A stretch of DNA of 64,000 bases, from positions 42,534-106,533 of the forward strand of contig JAEXLD010000036.1 of assembly GCA_023445445.1 (NCBI GenBank), given 5' to 3'. The notes under the pieces are model-generated. The model did no database searches. It had not been told where the DNA came from and saw only the letters and a list, made by a program, of their open reading frames with translations. Positions within the stretch are counted from its first letter, which is position 1. Each line of letters opens with the position of its first letter. The translations under genes and the position numbers were made by a program. Source of the DNA: Bacillota bacterium (GTDB lineage Bacteria > Bacillota > Clostridia > Clostridiales > Clostridiaceae). Below are positions 13,826-20,986 of this stretch, in pieces.

Positions 13826-16657
13826 TTGTTACGTATTGAAATGATAAAAAATTATATTTACAAATTTTGCTCTAATTTAACTGTGGAAGACATAATAAAC
13901 AATCCCTATATAGGTATTTCATCCTTAGACTTATCTGAAAATTTAGATATATTAAGAAACAATGCATCTTCTGATTTAAATAAATTACATAAAGATGGCA
14001 TTCTTATTAAAATAAAAGGTAAGCCAACAAAATATTTTTATAAAGATCATTTAGAAGAACTATTTAATATAAACTTATTTGATTCATCAATTGAGTGCTT
14101 ATCTTTAATGGAATTAATTAATATTGAAGAAAATAATATTAAGCTTTCTCCTGTATTACAAAAAAATAATGATATAGATCCCTTTAATAAATTAATTGGT
14201 GCAAATAATAGCCTTGCCCCAATTATAAAATTAGCTAAATCATCTATTTTATACCCTGGTGGGCTTCATACATTACTTTTAGGGGAATCTGGAGTAGGTA
14301 AAAGTCTTTTTGCTGAACTTATGTACGAATATGGACTAATTAACAACATCTTTTCAAAGGATTCTTCATTTGTTGTTTTTAACTGTGCAGATTATGCAAA
14401 TAACCCAAATTTATTGGTATCTCAACTTTTCGGTTCTGTAAAAGGTGCATATACTGGTGCAGAATCTGACAGGAGAGGTTTAATAGAAGAGGCTAATAAT
14501 GGAGTTTTATTTTTAGATGAAATTCATAGACTTCCGCCAGAAGGCCAGGAAATGCTCTTTTTATACATAGATAAAAAGAAGTTTAGGAGACTTGGAGAGG
14601 TATCTTCTGAAAGAACTTCCAATGTATTAATTATTGCTGCAACTACTGAAAATCCAAATTCTATGTTGTTAACAACCTTTATAAGAAGAATTCCTTCAAT
14701 AGTAAAAATTCCAAATTTAAATGATAGAAGCTTAAGTGAAAAACTTATGTTAATAACATCCCTTTATGATAATGAAGCAAAAAAGATTAACATGCCTATA
14801 ATTGCTACTAAAGACTGTCTAGCAGACTTAATGCTTTATAACCCTAAAGGAAATATAGGACAACTATCTAGTGATATTCAACTTTCAGTTGCAAGATCTT
14901 ATCTTGATAGTAGGATGAATAATCTAGACAAGGTATATATAACCAAAGATTCATTTCCATTATATACAAATAATTCACTTACTAATATAGATATATCAAC
15001 TAGACAAAAGGTAGAATTACTTCTAGACAGAGATGAGTATAAATTTTTACCTAAATTAGACTTTAATAAAAAAATTACTACTCCATCCTATGATTTTCTT
15101 AGATTCTTTAATTCTCAATTGAAAGAAAATAAAGATATTAAAAAAGCCTTTTATGATTATACTCAATTAATAGCAAAAAGTTTTGCATTACAAAATATAT
15201 TTCCTGACTTTATAGATGATGAAATATCTGAAATAGTTACTACATTATCTGATATATTATATGAAGACTTAAACTTAATTATTGATAAAAGTTCTTATAT
15301 AGCTCTAGCATTATATCTTAAGAATTTAAAAGATTGTGATAGTATTATTTGCCACTCATCTCCTTCTACTATTGAATTAAGTGAAATACCTTCTGAAATA
15401 CAAAATATATCTAAAAAACTTATAAAAATATTAGAAGGAAGATTTAATATTTATTGTCCGCCATCAGAGTTAAATAACCTTATGATAATAATAGATTCAT
15501 TAAAAACAAAGGAAGTTTTTGAACCTGTAGGAGTTATGATTGCTGCACATGGAGATTCAATAGCCAGTGATATTGCAAAAGTTGCTAATGATTTACTTAG
15601 TATTAACTTTGCTTTATCTGTAAATATGCCTCTTAATGAAAACACAAATAATATATTATCCTTGATAATAGAAAATTTAAGAGGTAAAAGTTTTAAAAGG
15701 GGATTAATTCTTTTTGCAGATATGGGTTCATTAACTAATCTAGATGAAACAATAAAAAAGGAGACTGGCATAAATGTAGTAACATTACAATCAATAAATA
15801 TTCTTTTAGTTATAGAAGCTATAAGAAAATCAATATTTTTAAAAAATGATTTAGAAGACATCTTACGTGATTTATTATGTACAAACAATAAACTTAATTA
15901 TTTCTTTAATAAAAAAATAGAAAATTATCTTTCTATTAACAAAAAAAATGTTATTTATACTGTTTGTAATTCTGGTGAAGGTATTGCAAATTACTTAAAG
16001 AATAGCATAGAAGATTTATTAAAAACTTATAATATCTTTAATGTGGAAATAATTCCTTTAAATATAGAAAATAAGAAGAAGCTACGAGATATTATTAAAC
16101 AAACTTCAGTAGATAAAAGACCTCTTGCAATAATAGGTAGTATAAATCCAGAAAACAGTGAAGTTCCATTTATATCTCTTGAAGATATTCTTTTAAATTC
16201 TGGAATCAACAAACTCTTAAATCTCTTAGGAATAAATGAAGAAATTTCAACAAATAAAATGGTAAAAACTATAACAAAAGATATAACAATTAATATTACT
16301 TGTGATGCAGTTAATAAATATTTAACTATTCTTTCTAGTGATAAAATTAAATCTTCTATACTGGATTTTATTAATACTATAGAAGCTGAATTGAATATAA
16401 TTATGACTAACTCTAGCCTTAGTAAAATATTTATTCATATTTCATGCTTAATAGAAAGGCTTTTACTTAAGGATTTTATTTTAACATCTAATGAAGAGAT
16501 ATCTTCTTACAAAAAAAGAAATGAAAAATATATTTCTATAATTGAAAAAGCGTTCACTTTAATTATAGATACCTTTAATATATCAATTCCTGAAAATGAG
16601 TTGTATTTTATATGTGAAATCGTAAAAGAATCTGAAAAACAAAGTAAAAAAATATAA
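13826..16657 (+). CDS. LevR-family sigma-54-dependent activator with PRD and PTS domains
   Basis: A 943-residue transcription activator. Residues 1-80 look like a winged helix DNA-binding domain. The AAA+ module at about 120-390 has Walker A GESGVGKS (153-160), the sigma-54 contact loop GAYTGA (207-212, the Phe to Tyr variant) and Walker B GVLFLDEIHRL. PRD1 lies near 430-530. An EIIA-Man-like domain with its His in IAAHGDSIASD is near 574, an EIIB-like segment near 705-795, and PRD2 near 840-940 with His in FIHISCLIERL at about 870. TTG start at 13826 with AGGAGG nine bases upstream, inside the end of the maturase gene. It should activate the divergent PTS operon from the -24/-12 promoter, with activity set by PTS phosphorylation of the PRDs. 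Confidence 0.9.
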   Translation: MLRIEMIKNYIYKFCSNLTVEDIINNPYIGISSLDLSENLDILRNNASSDLNKLHKDGILIKIKGKPTKYFYKDHLEELFNINLFDSSIECLSLMELINIEENNIKLSPVLQKNNDIDPFNKLIGANNSLAPIIKLAKSSILYPGGLHTLLLGESGVGKSLFAELMYEYGLINNIFSKDSSFVVFNCADYANNPNLLVSQLFGSVKGAYTGAESDRRGLIEEANNGVLFLDEIHRLPPEGQEMLFLYIDKKKFRRLGEVSSERTSNVLIIAATTENPNSMLLTTFIRRIPSIVKIPNLNDRSLSEKLMLITSLYDNEAKKINMPIIATKDCLADLMLYNPKGNIGQLSSDIQLSVARSYLDSRMNNLDKVYITKDSFPLYTNNSLTNIDISTRQKVELLLDRDEYKFLPKLDFNKKITTPSYDFLRFFNSQLKENKDIKKAFYDYTQLIAKSFALQNIFPDFIDDEISEIVTTLSDILYEDLNLIIDKSSYIALALYLKNLKDCDSIICHSSPSTIELSEIPSEIQNISKKLIKILEGRFNIYCPPSELNNLMIIIDSLKTKEVFEPVGVMIAAHGDSIASDIAKVANDLLSINFALSVNMPLNENTNNILSLIIENLRGKSFKRGLILFADMGSLTNLDETIKKETGINVVTLQSINILLVIEAIRKSIFLKNDLEDILRDLLCTNNKLNYFFNKKIENYLSINKKNVIYTVCNSGEGIANYLKNSIEDLLKTYNIFNVEIIPLNIENKKKLRDIIKQTSVDKRPLAIIGSINPENSEVPFISLEDILLNSGINKLLNLLGINEEISTNKMVKTITKDITINITCDAVNKYLTILSSDKIKSSILDFINTIEAELNIIMTNSSLSKIFIHISCLIERLLLKDFILTSNEEISSYKKRNEKYISIIEKAFTLIIDTFNISIPENELYFICEIVKESEKQSKKI

Positions 16658-16690
16658 GTAGAGATATTAAGATCTCTACTTATATTTTTA
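16657..16690. terminator. Bidirectional terminator between levR-like and fetB genes
   Basis: AGTAGAGAT (16657-16665) and ATCTCTACT (16672-16680) pair across a 6-base loop. T-rich tracts follow on both strands (TATATTTTTATTT on plus, TATATTTTTTTAC on minus), serving the two convergent genes. Confidence 0.85.
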
Positions 16691-17426
16691 TTTGCTTTCT
16701 ATCATTGAAGAATTTCTTATAACTTAAATATGTTGCCATCATTACAGAGAAAGAAGTTGATGAAACCATCATAAAAGTAACCATTATTTGAAACTTAACT
16801 GCTAGTAATGGGGAAGCCCCTCCTAATATTAATCCTGTCATCATTCCTGGTAAGGATACTATTCCTAAGGTTTTAGCTGAATCTATGCTTGGCATAATAG
16901 AAAGTTTAATACTTTCTCTAATTATATCTTGAGATGCATCCTTTATATTTGCCCCTAAAGCTAATTTAATTTCTACTGCTGTTCCATTATTTTTATAGCT
17001 ATTAATTAGATTTTTATAGGCTAATGACAATGCTACCATTGAGTTACTTACTACCATTCCAGCTACTGGTATAATCTCACTAGGAATAAATTTTATAGCT
17101 TTAGATAATACTAAAACACCTAAAGTAATACTTGTACCAATTAAAATTGAAATAAAGGAAATAAATAGTTGATTCTCTATTATTTCTTTCTTTTTTCTAG
17201 TATTTAATGCAGCATTAAATACCATTACTATAATTAAAATAATAGTAAATATAGGCTTTTCAAGACCAAAGATAAAGTTTAATAAATAACCTACTATTAA
17301 AAGTTGAACTATAGCTCTTATCATACTAAAAATTATTTCTTTTTCTAAATCTAATTTATCTTTATAAGAAATAAAAACAGGAATTGCTACTAGTATAGAT
17401 GACAATATTAATGATTCTGTACTCAT
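16680..17426 (-). CDS. fetB: FetB-type ABC exporter permease (UPF0014)
   Basis: A 248-residue membrane protein with about seven helices. The family signature AALNTRKKKEIIENQL region and the block IPVAGMVVSNSMVALSLAYKNL, IKDASQDIIRESIKLSIMPSIDSAKTLG and SLPGMMTGLILGGASPLLAVKFQ (described by parts, about residues 120-215) are characteristic of UPF0014/YbbM proteins. In E. coli FetAB exports iron and protects against oxidative stress. The start codon lies one base after the fetA stop, so the two genes are translationally linked. Metal specificity in clostridia is not shown by the sequence. Confidence 0.85.
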   Translation of the reverse strand: MSTESLILSSILVAIPVFISYKDKLDLEKEIIFSMIRAIVQLLIVGYLLNFIFGLEKPIFTIILIIVMVFNAALNTRKKKEIIENQLFISFISILIGTSITLGVLVLSKAIKFIPSEIIPVAGMVVSNSMVALSLAYKNLINSYKNNGTAVEIKLALGANIKDASQDIIRESIKLSIMPSIDSAKTLGIVSLPGMMTGLILGGASPLLAVKFQIMVTFMMVSSTSFSVMMATYLSYKKFFNDRKQIKI

Positions 17427-17427
17427 C

Positions 17428-18084
17428 CTATAACACCTCTACCTTCTCTATCTTTCCATTTTTCATCGCTACTCTTTTATTAAAAATCCTTTTACTCTGT
17501 TCATTATTATGAGTAATCCATAATATAGTTACTCCTGAATTATTTAATTCTTTTATATAATTTTCTACTATAACAGTATTATCATTATCTAGAGCTGATG
17601 TCACTTCATCTAACAATAAAATATCTGGAATAAATATTAAACTTCTAATTAGAGAAATTCTTTGTTTTTCTCCACCTGATAGTAAATTTATATCCTTACT
17701 TAAATAGGATTCATCTAAATTGAAAATGTTAAGAAGCTCTATTATTCTCTTTTTATCTATTTCTTTATGCCTTATTTTAAATGGAAATTCTAGATTTTCC
17801 TTTACTGTATGTCCAAAAAGATATGGTAATTGTGTACAATAACTTATCTTTCGCCTAAGGTCTATTGGGTCATATGACATATAGTTTTTTCCAATATATT
17901 TTATTTCACCCTTAGAAGGAGATATTAAATCTGCTAAAAGTCTAAGGAATGTACTTTTTCCTCCTCCAGATCCCCCCACAATTGAAATGCAGTCTCCCTT
18001 ATTAACCCGTAAGCAAATATCATCAATAATAATATTATCTTTATCCTTAAAAGTTACATTTTCTATATTTAATATATCCACCAT
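17428..18084 (-). CDS. fetA: FetA-type ABC exporter ATPase
   Basis: A 218-residue ABC ATPase: Walker A GGSGGGKST (about 37-45), Q-loop region SYCTQLPYLFG, ABC signature LLSGGEKQRISL, Walker B ILLLDEVTSALD and the switch His in LWITHNN. The close coupling with a UPF0014 permease identifies it as FetA-like. The ATG at 18084 follows GAGGTGAGG. Its promoter (18136-18164) is followed by two TCAATATCG direct repeats at the presumed start site, which may be the operator for a metal or PadR-type regulator; padR is the next gene upstream but has its own terminator. Confidence 0.85.
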   Translation of the reverse strand: MVDILNIENVTFKDKDNIIIDDICLRVNKGDCISIVGGSGGGKSTFLRLLADLISPSKGEIKYIGKNYMSYDPIDLRRKISYCTQLPYLFGHTVKENLEFPFKIRHKEIDKKRIIELLNIFNLDESYLSKDINLLSGGEKQRISLIRSLIFIPDILLLDEVTSALDNDNTVIVENYIKELNNSGVTILWITHNNEQSKRIFNKRVAMKNGKIEKVEVL

Positions 18085-18106
18085 GCCTCACCTCATAACA
18101 ATTTCA

Positions 18107-18128
18107 TCAATATCGAAATTCAATATCG
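18107..18128. promoter_or_regulatory. Direct repeats at fetAB start site, possible operator
   Basis: TCAATATCG occurs at 18107-18115 and 18120-18128, a 13-base period, directly downstream of the fetA -10 box and before the ribosome binding site. Location fits a repressor site. The regulator is unknown. Confidence 0.4.
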
Positions 18129-18135
18129 TAATATG

Positions 18136-18164
18136 ATAATACCATATTTTAATTATATTTACAA
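18136..18164 (-). promoter_or_regulatory. fetAB promoter
   Basis: Minus strand TTGTAA (18164-18159), 17-base spacer, TATTAT (18141-18136). Confidence 0.6.
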
Positions 18165-18194
18165 ACTTATGGTATAAATCTTTCTTATTTATTA

Positions 18195-18227
18195 AATAAA
18201 AAAAGGAGTTATTAACTATAACTCCTT
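18195..18227 (-). terminator. Terminator after padR
   Basis: AAGGAGTTA (18203-18211) and TAACTCCTT (18219-18227) pair. On the minus strand the stem runs into a T-rich tract at 18204-18195. It ends just after the padR stop codon. Confidence 0.85.
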
Positions 18228-18229
18228 AA

Positions 18230-18535
18230 CTACATAATTTCACCAACTAATATTTTTAAATTTTTCTTTAATTCTATTAGAAGTTGATTCCCCTTTTCTG
18301 TAGTTTTATAATACTTTCTTACTTTTCCATTAACTATTTTATCTTCTTTTTCTAATAGTTCTTCATCTACCATAAGCTTTAATATGGGATATATTGTTCC
18401 TGGACTAACTGTATAACCATGTTCCTTAAGCTCTTCTATCATCCAGCTTCCATAAAAACTTCCTTCACTTCCATGATGCAAAATATGTATATATATCAGA
18501 CCATTAAATACTTTTCTTATTATTTGATTCTTCAA
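18230..18535 (-). CDS. PadR-family transcriptional regulator
   Basis: A 101-residue winged helix regulator. Landmarks are SFYGSWMIEELKEHGYTVSPGTIYPILKLM (about 26-55, given here as the PadR recognition region; SPGTIYPIL is the classic motif), then a wing with GKVRKYYKTTEKG. It has a short C-terminal tail and so probably belongs to the compact PadR subfamily that controls neighbouring transporters. The apparent start is TTG at 18535 after GGATGGAG; no ATG is available nearby in frame. It has its own promoter and terminator. Its target may be fetAB or itself; the ligand is unknown. Confidence 0.82.
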   Translation of the reverse strand: MKNQIIRKVFNGLIYIHILHHGSEGSFYGSWMIEELKEHGYTVSPGTIYPILKLMVDEELLEKEDKIVNGKVRKYYKTTEKGNQLLIELKKNLKILVGEIM

Positions 18536-18572
18536 AGCTCCATCCCCTTATTTAAACTTAATAAGTAATAAT

Positions 18573-18601
18573 ATTATAATTCATTATGTTATTTGTTACA
18601 A
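18573..18601 (-). promoter_or_regulatory. padR promoter
   Basis: Minus strand TTGTAA (18601-18596), 17-base spacer, TATAAT (18578-18573). Confidence 0.65.
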
Positions 18602-18623
18602 AAATATTTATATACTAAAAAAA

Positions 18624-19028
18624 TTAAATCTTCTTCTCTTTAATTCTTTCTATTAGCGCCTTGATATTTTCTTCTATTTTTTTTGCAATATCAATAAATT
18701 CTTCATCAGATTTACCAGTAGGGTCATCAAGTCCCCAATCCTCTATATGATTAACTAATACAACCGGGCATACAACATTACATCCCATTTTTATTACTAT
18801 ATCTACCTTTGGTATATCGCTAATTAACTTAGACTTTTGACTTTCATTCATATCTATACCATATAGTTTCTTAATTATTCTTACTGCATCTTGATTAATT
18901 TCTGGCTTAGTTTCAGTTCCTGCTGAATAACTTTCAAAAACATCGTGTCCATATAATTTTCCTAGAGCTTCAGCCATCTGAGATCTACAAGAATTATGGA
19001 CACAAATAAAGGCTACCTTCTTCTTCAT
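18624..19028 (-). CDS. arsC: Arsenate reductase, low-molecular-weight phosphatase type
   Basis: A 134-residue thioredoxin-coupled arsenate reductase. The P-loop CVHNSCRSQMAEAL has the nucleophile Cys9 and second Cys14. The redox pair lies in KMGCNVVCP (about residues 80-88), and EDWGLDDPTG supplies the general acid Asp. These residues are the complete set for reduction of arsenate to arsenite through a Cys cascade. Unusually, no arsR, arsB or acr3 gene is adjacent, so arsenite efflux must be encoded elsewhere. The ATG follows AAGGGGAG. A strong promoter with an internal palindrome lies upstream. Confidence 0.9.
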   Translation of the reverse strand: MKKKVAFICVHNSCRSQMAEALGKLYGHDVFESYSAGTETKPEINQDAVRIIKKLYGIDMNESQKSKLISDIPKVDIVIKMGCNVVCPVVLVNHIEDWGLDDPTGKSDEEFIDIAKKIEENIKALIERIKEKKI

Positions 19029-19077
19029 TTTAACTCCCCTTAAATTAATTTTATTATATACCTTTTACCTTACTTTC

Positions 19078-19106
19078 AATATAGATTGTTATCTATACCT
19101 TGTCAA
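19078..19106 (-). promoter_or_regulatory. arsC promoter with internal operator palindrome
   Basis: Minus strand TTGACA (19106-19101), 17-base spacer, TATATT (19083-19078). The inverted repeat TATAGAT-TGTT-ATCTATA (19080-19097) fills the spacer and -10, a typical place for an ArsR-type repressor; the regulator is not in the window. Confidence 0.65.
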
Positions 19107-19140
19107 TAAATTGAAACTACAAAATACTCTGAAATTTTTA

Positions 19141-19169
19141 AATGCAAAAAGCTCGGTAAAATACCGAGC
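19141..19169 (-). terminator. Terminator after pepA
   Basis: GCTCGGTA (19151-19158) pairs with TACCGAGC (19162-19169). Read on the minus strand the stem is followed by TTTTTGCATTT. Confidence 0.85.
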
Positions 19170-19214
19170 CATTACTATAACTATTACTTCTTACTTATTA
19201 AATATTACCTATCT

Positions 19215-20690
19215 TTACTTACTTCTTCTCTTAGCTAGTTCATATAGTGTATGCACTGGAGCACCTGTTCCACCCTTAACTCCTAAGCTACTATTACTTG
19301 AAGTCCATGCTGTTCCAGCTATATCTAAATGTAACCATGGCTTATCTTGAACAAATGCTTCTATGAATAATCCAGCAGTTATTGTTCCTGCAAATCTTCC
19401 ACCACTGTTCTTTAAGTCTGCTATATGAGATTCAATTAATTTCTTATAATCATCAAAAGCAGGTAATTGCCACATCTTATCTCCAGTATATTCTGAAGCT
19501 GATTTTAATTCATTATAGAATTCATCATTATTAGTTACTACTGCTGTAGTAGTTTCTCCTAATGCAACTAAAGCTGCTCCTGTTAATGTTGCTAAATCTA
19601 TAACTTCATTAACATTTTCCTTTGTAATTATATAATGAATAGCATCTACTAAAGTTAATCTTCCTTCAGCATCTGTATTATCTACTTCTATTGTCTTACC
19701 AGCCATTGAGCCTATTACTTCACCGGGCTTGTATGCATCACCAGAAACTAAATTTTCACAAGATGCTACAACTGCTACTACATTAAGCTTTAATCCTCTT
19801 TTTGCAATTATAGACATTGCTCCTATAACTGAAGCTGCACCACCCATATCTGATTTCATATCCTTCATACTATTGCTTGGTTTAAGTGAATATCCACCTG
19901 AATCATAAGTTAATCCCTTACCTACAAGTCCAAGAACTGTTTCCTTATTATCCTTATCTCCAAAGTATCTCATAACTATAAGTTTAGGCTCCTTAGAAGA
20001 ACCCTTGGCTACATTATAGAATGCTTCCATCTTTAAAGCTTTTATTTCTTCAACTCCATGAACTTCTACTTCAAATCCACTTTCTTTACCAACATTAACC
20101 GCTGCTTCTGCTAAAGTTTCTGGATAAATTACATTTGATGGTTCATTAACTAAGTTTCTTGCAATTATTATGCCCTTAGCTATTTCAACACCTTCATTTA
20201 TAGCATCTTCTATTTCCTTTGTAGCTTCTTTTATTCCACATCTAGAAATTGAAACATTCAATTCCTTCTCTTCCTTAGCATCAGTTTTATATTTGTTAAA
20301 TGTATAATTAGCTAATTCAGCTGAAGTTGCCATAGCCTTTATTAATTCTTCAAGCTTTATATTTTCAGTATGAGGAACTCTTAAGAATATATTTGTAAGT
20401 CCTAATTTCTTTATCTTCTTTATTCCCTTTCCTGTTGCTTCTCTAACCTTATCTAAGTTTAAATCTTCTTCCTTTCCTAAACCAACTAATACTACTGTTT
20501 GAATAGTATCATTACCTGGCTTTGTGAAAGTATACATTTCTCCATTTTTTCCATTGAATAATTCTTTTGCTTCTGCAAATTTTATATTTTTATTTAACTC
20601 TTCATTTGATACTTGTAATTTACCTTCTAATAAGTAGATAACTAAAGCATCTGCTGTTGAACAAGTTAAACTTCTATAGTTTATACTCAT
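19215..20690 (-). CDS. pepA: Leucyl aminopeptidase (M17)
   Basis: A 491-residue cytosolic metallopeptidase that removes N-terminal amino acids from peptides. The C-terminal catalytic domain shows GKGLTYDSGGYSLKP with a metal-binding Lys and Asp, DMGGAASVIG, and the M17 signature NTDAEGRLTLVDAI. The N-terminal domain is typical and less conserved. The ATG at 20690 follows GAGGTG. It is a single gene with its own terminator, facing away from the penicillin-binding protein gene. Length is normal. Confidence 0.93.
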   Translation of the reverse strand: MSINYRSLTCSTADALVIYLLEGKLQVSNEELNKNIKFAEAKELFNGKNGEMYTFTKPGNDTIQTVVLVGLGKEEDLNLDKVREATGKGIKKIKKLGLTNIFLRVPHTENIKLEELIKAMATSAELANYTFNKYKTDAKEEKELNVSISRCGIKEATKEIEDAINEGVEIAKGIIIARNLVNEPSNVIYPETLAEAAVNVGKESGFEVEVHGVEEIKALKMEAFYNVAKGSSKEPKLIVMRYFGDKDNKETVLGLVGKGLTYDSGGYSLKPSNSMKDMKSDMGGAASVIGAMSIIAKRGLKLNVVAVVASCENLVSGDAYKPGEVIGSMAGKTIEVDNTDAEGRLTLVDAIHYIITKENVNEVIDLATLTGAALVALGETTTAVVTNNDEFYNELKSASEYTGDKMWQLPAFDDYKKLIESHIADLKNSGGRFAGTITAGLFIEAFVQDKPWLHLDIAGTAWTSSNSSLGVKGGTGAPVHTLYELAKRRSK

Positions 20691-20779
20691 TTAATCACCT
20701 CGTTTTAACTTCCTTTTACTCATAATACCACTATTAGTAAGTCTATTCAATGGATAACAATTATTATTTACTATATTTT

Positions 20780-20808
20780 TTGAAAATTTATTATATTTTA
20801 TGTATAAA
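20780..20808 (+). promoter_or_regulatory. Promoter of candidate small RNA
   Basis: TTGAAA (20780-20785), 17-base spacer, TATAAA (20803-20808). It precedes a short transcript that ends at a strong terminator before the next gene's own promoter. Confidence 0.45.
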
Positions 20809-20814
20809 AATTTT

Positions 20815-20910
20815 TACATTGTTAATAATAGTAATGTAGATACAAAAAACCTGTTTATACAGGTCCCATCCCCCATTTATTTATAAAGCGCTTCGGCGCT
20901 TTTTTATTTT
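20815..20910 (+). ncRNA. Candidate C-rich small RNA
   Basis: A predicted transcript of about 95 bases between pepA and the PBP gene. It contains a hairpin ACCTGT-TTAT-ACAGGT (20849-20864), then a C-rich single-stranded linker (CCCATCCCCCAT, 20865-20876), and a textbook terminator with a C(UUCG)G tetraloop (20886-20901) and T tract. There is no coding capacity. The C-rich linker could pair with Shine-Dalgarno sequences, as in other Gram-positive C-rich regulators. Alternatively it is an attenuated leader of the downstream gene, though that gene has a good extended -10 promoter of its own. Confidence 0.45.
20885..20910 (+). terminator. Strong plus-strand terminator with UUCG loop
   Basis: AAGCGC (20886-20891), TTCG loop, GCGCTT (20896-20901), then TTTTATTTTT. 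No plus-strand protein gene ends before it, which implies a short RNA. Confidence 0.85.
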
Positions 20911-20938
20911 TCTATTTTATGTCAACTTATTGATTTAG

Positions 20939-20947
20939 TGATATAAT
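20939..20947 (+). promoter_or_regulatory. Extended -10 promoter of the PBP gene
   Basis: TGATATAAT at 20939-20947 is an extended -10 element (TGn plus TATAAT), 39 bases before the PBP start codon. A -35 box is poor, as expected for extended -10 promoters. Confidence 0.5.
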
Positions 20948-20986
20948 TTTAAATATAAATTATAAAAGTTAGAAAGGGTTAAACAT

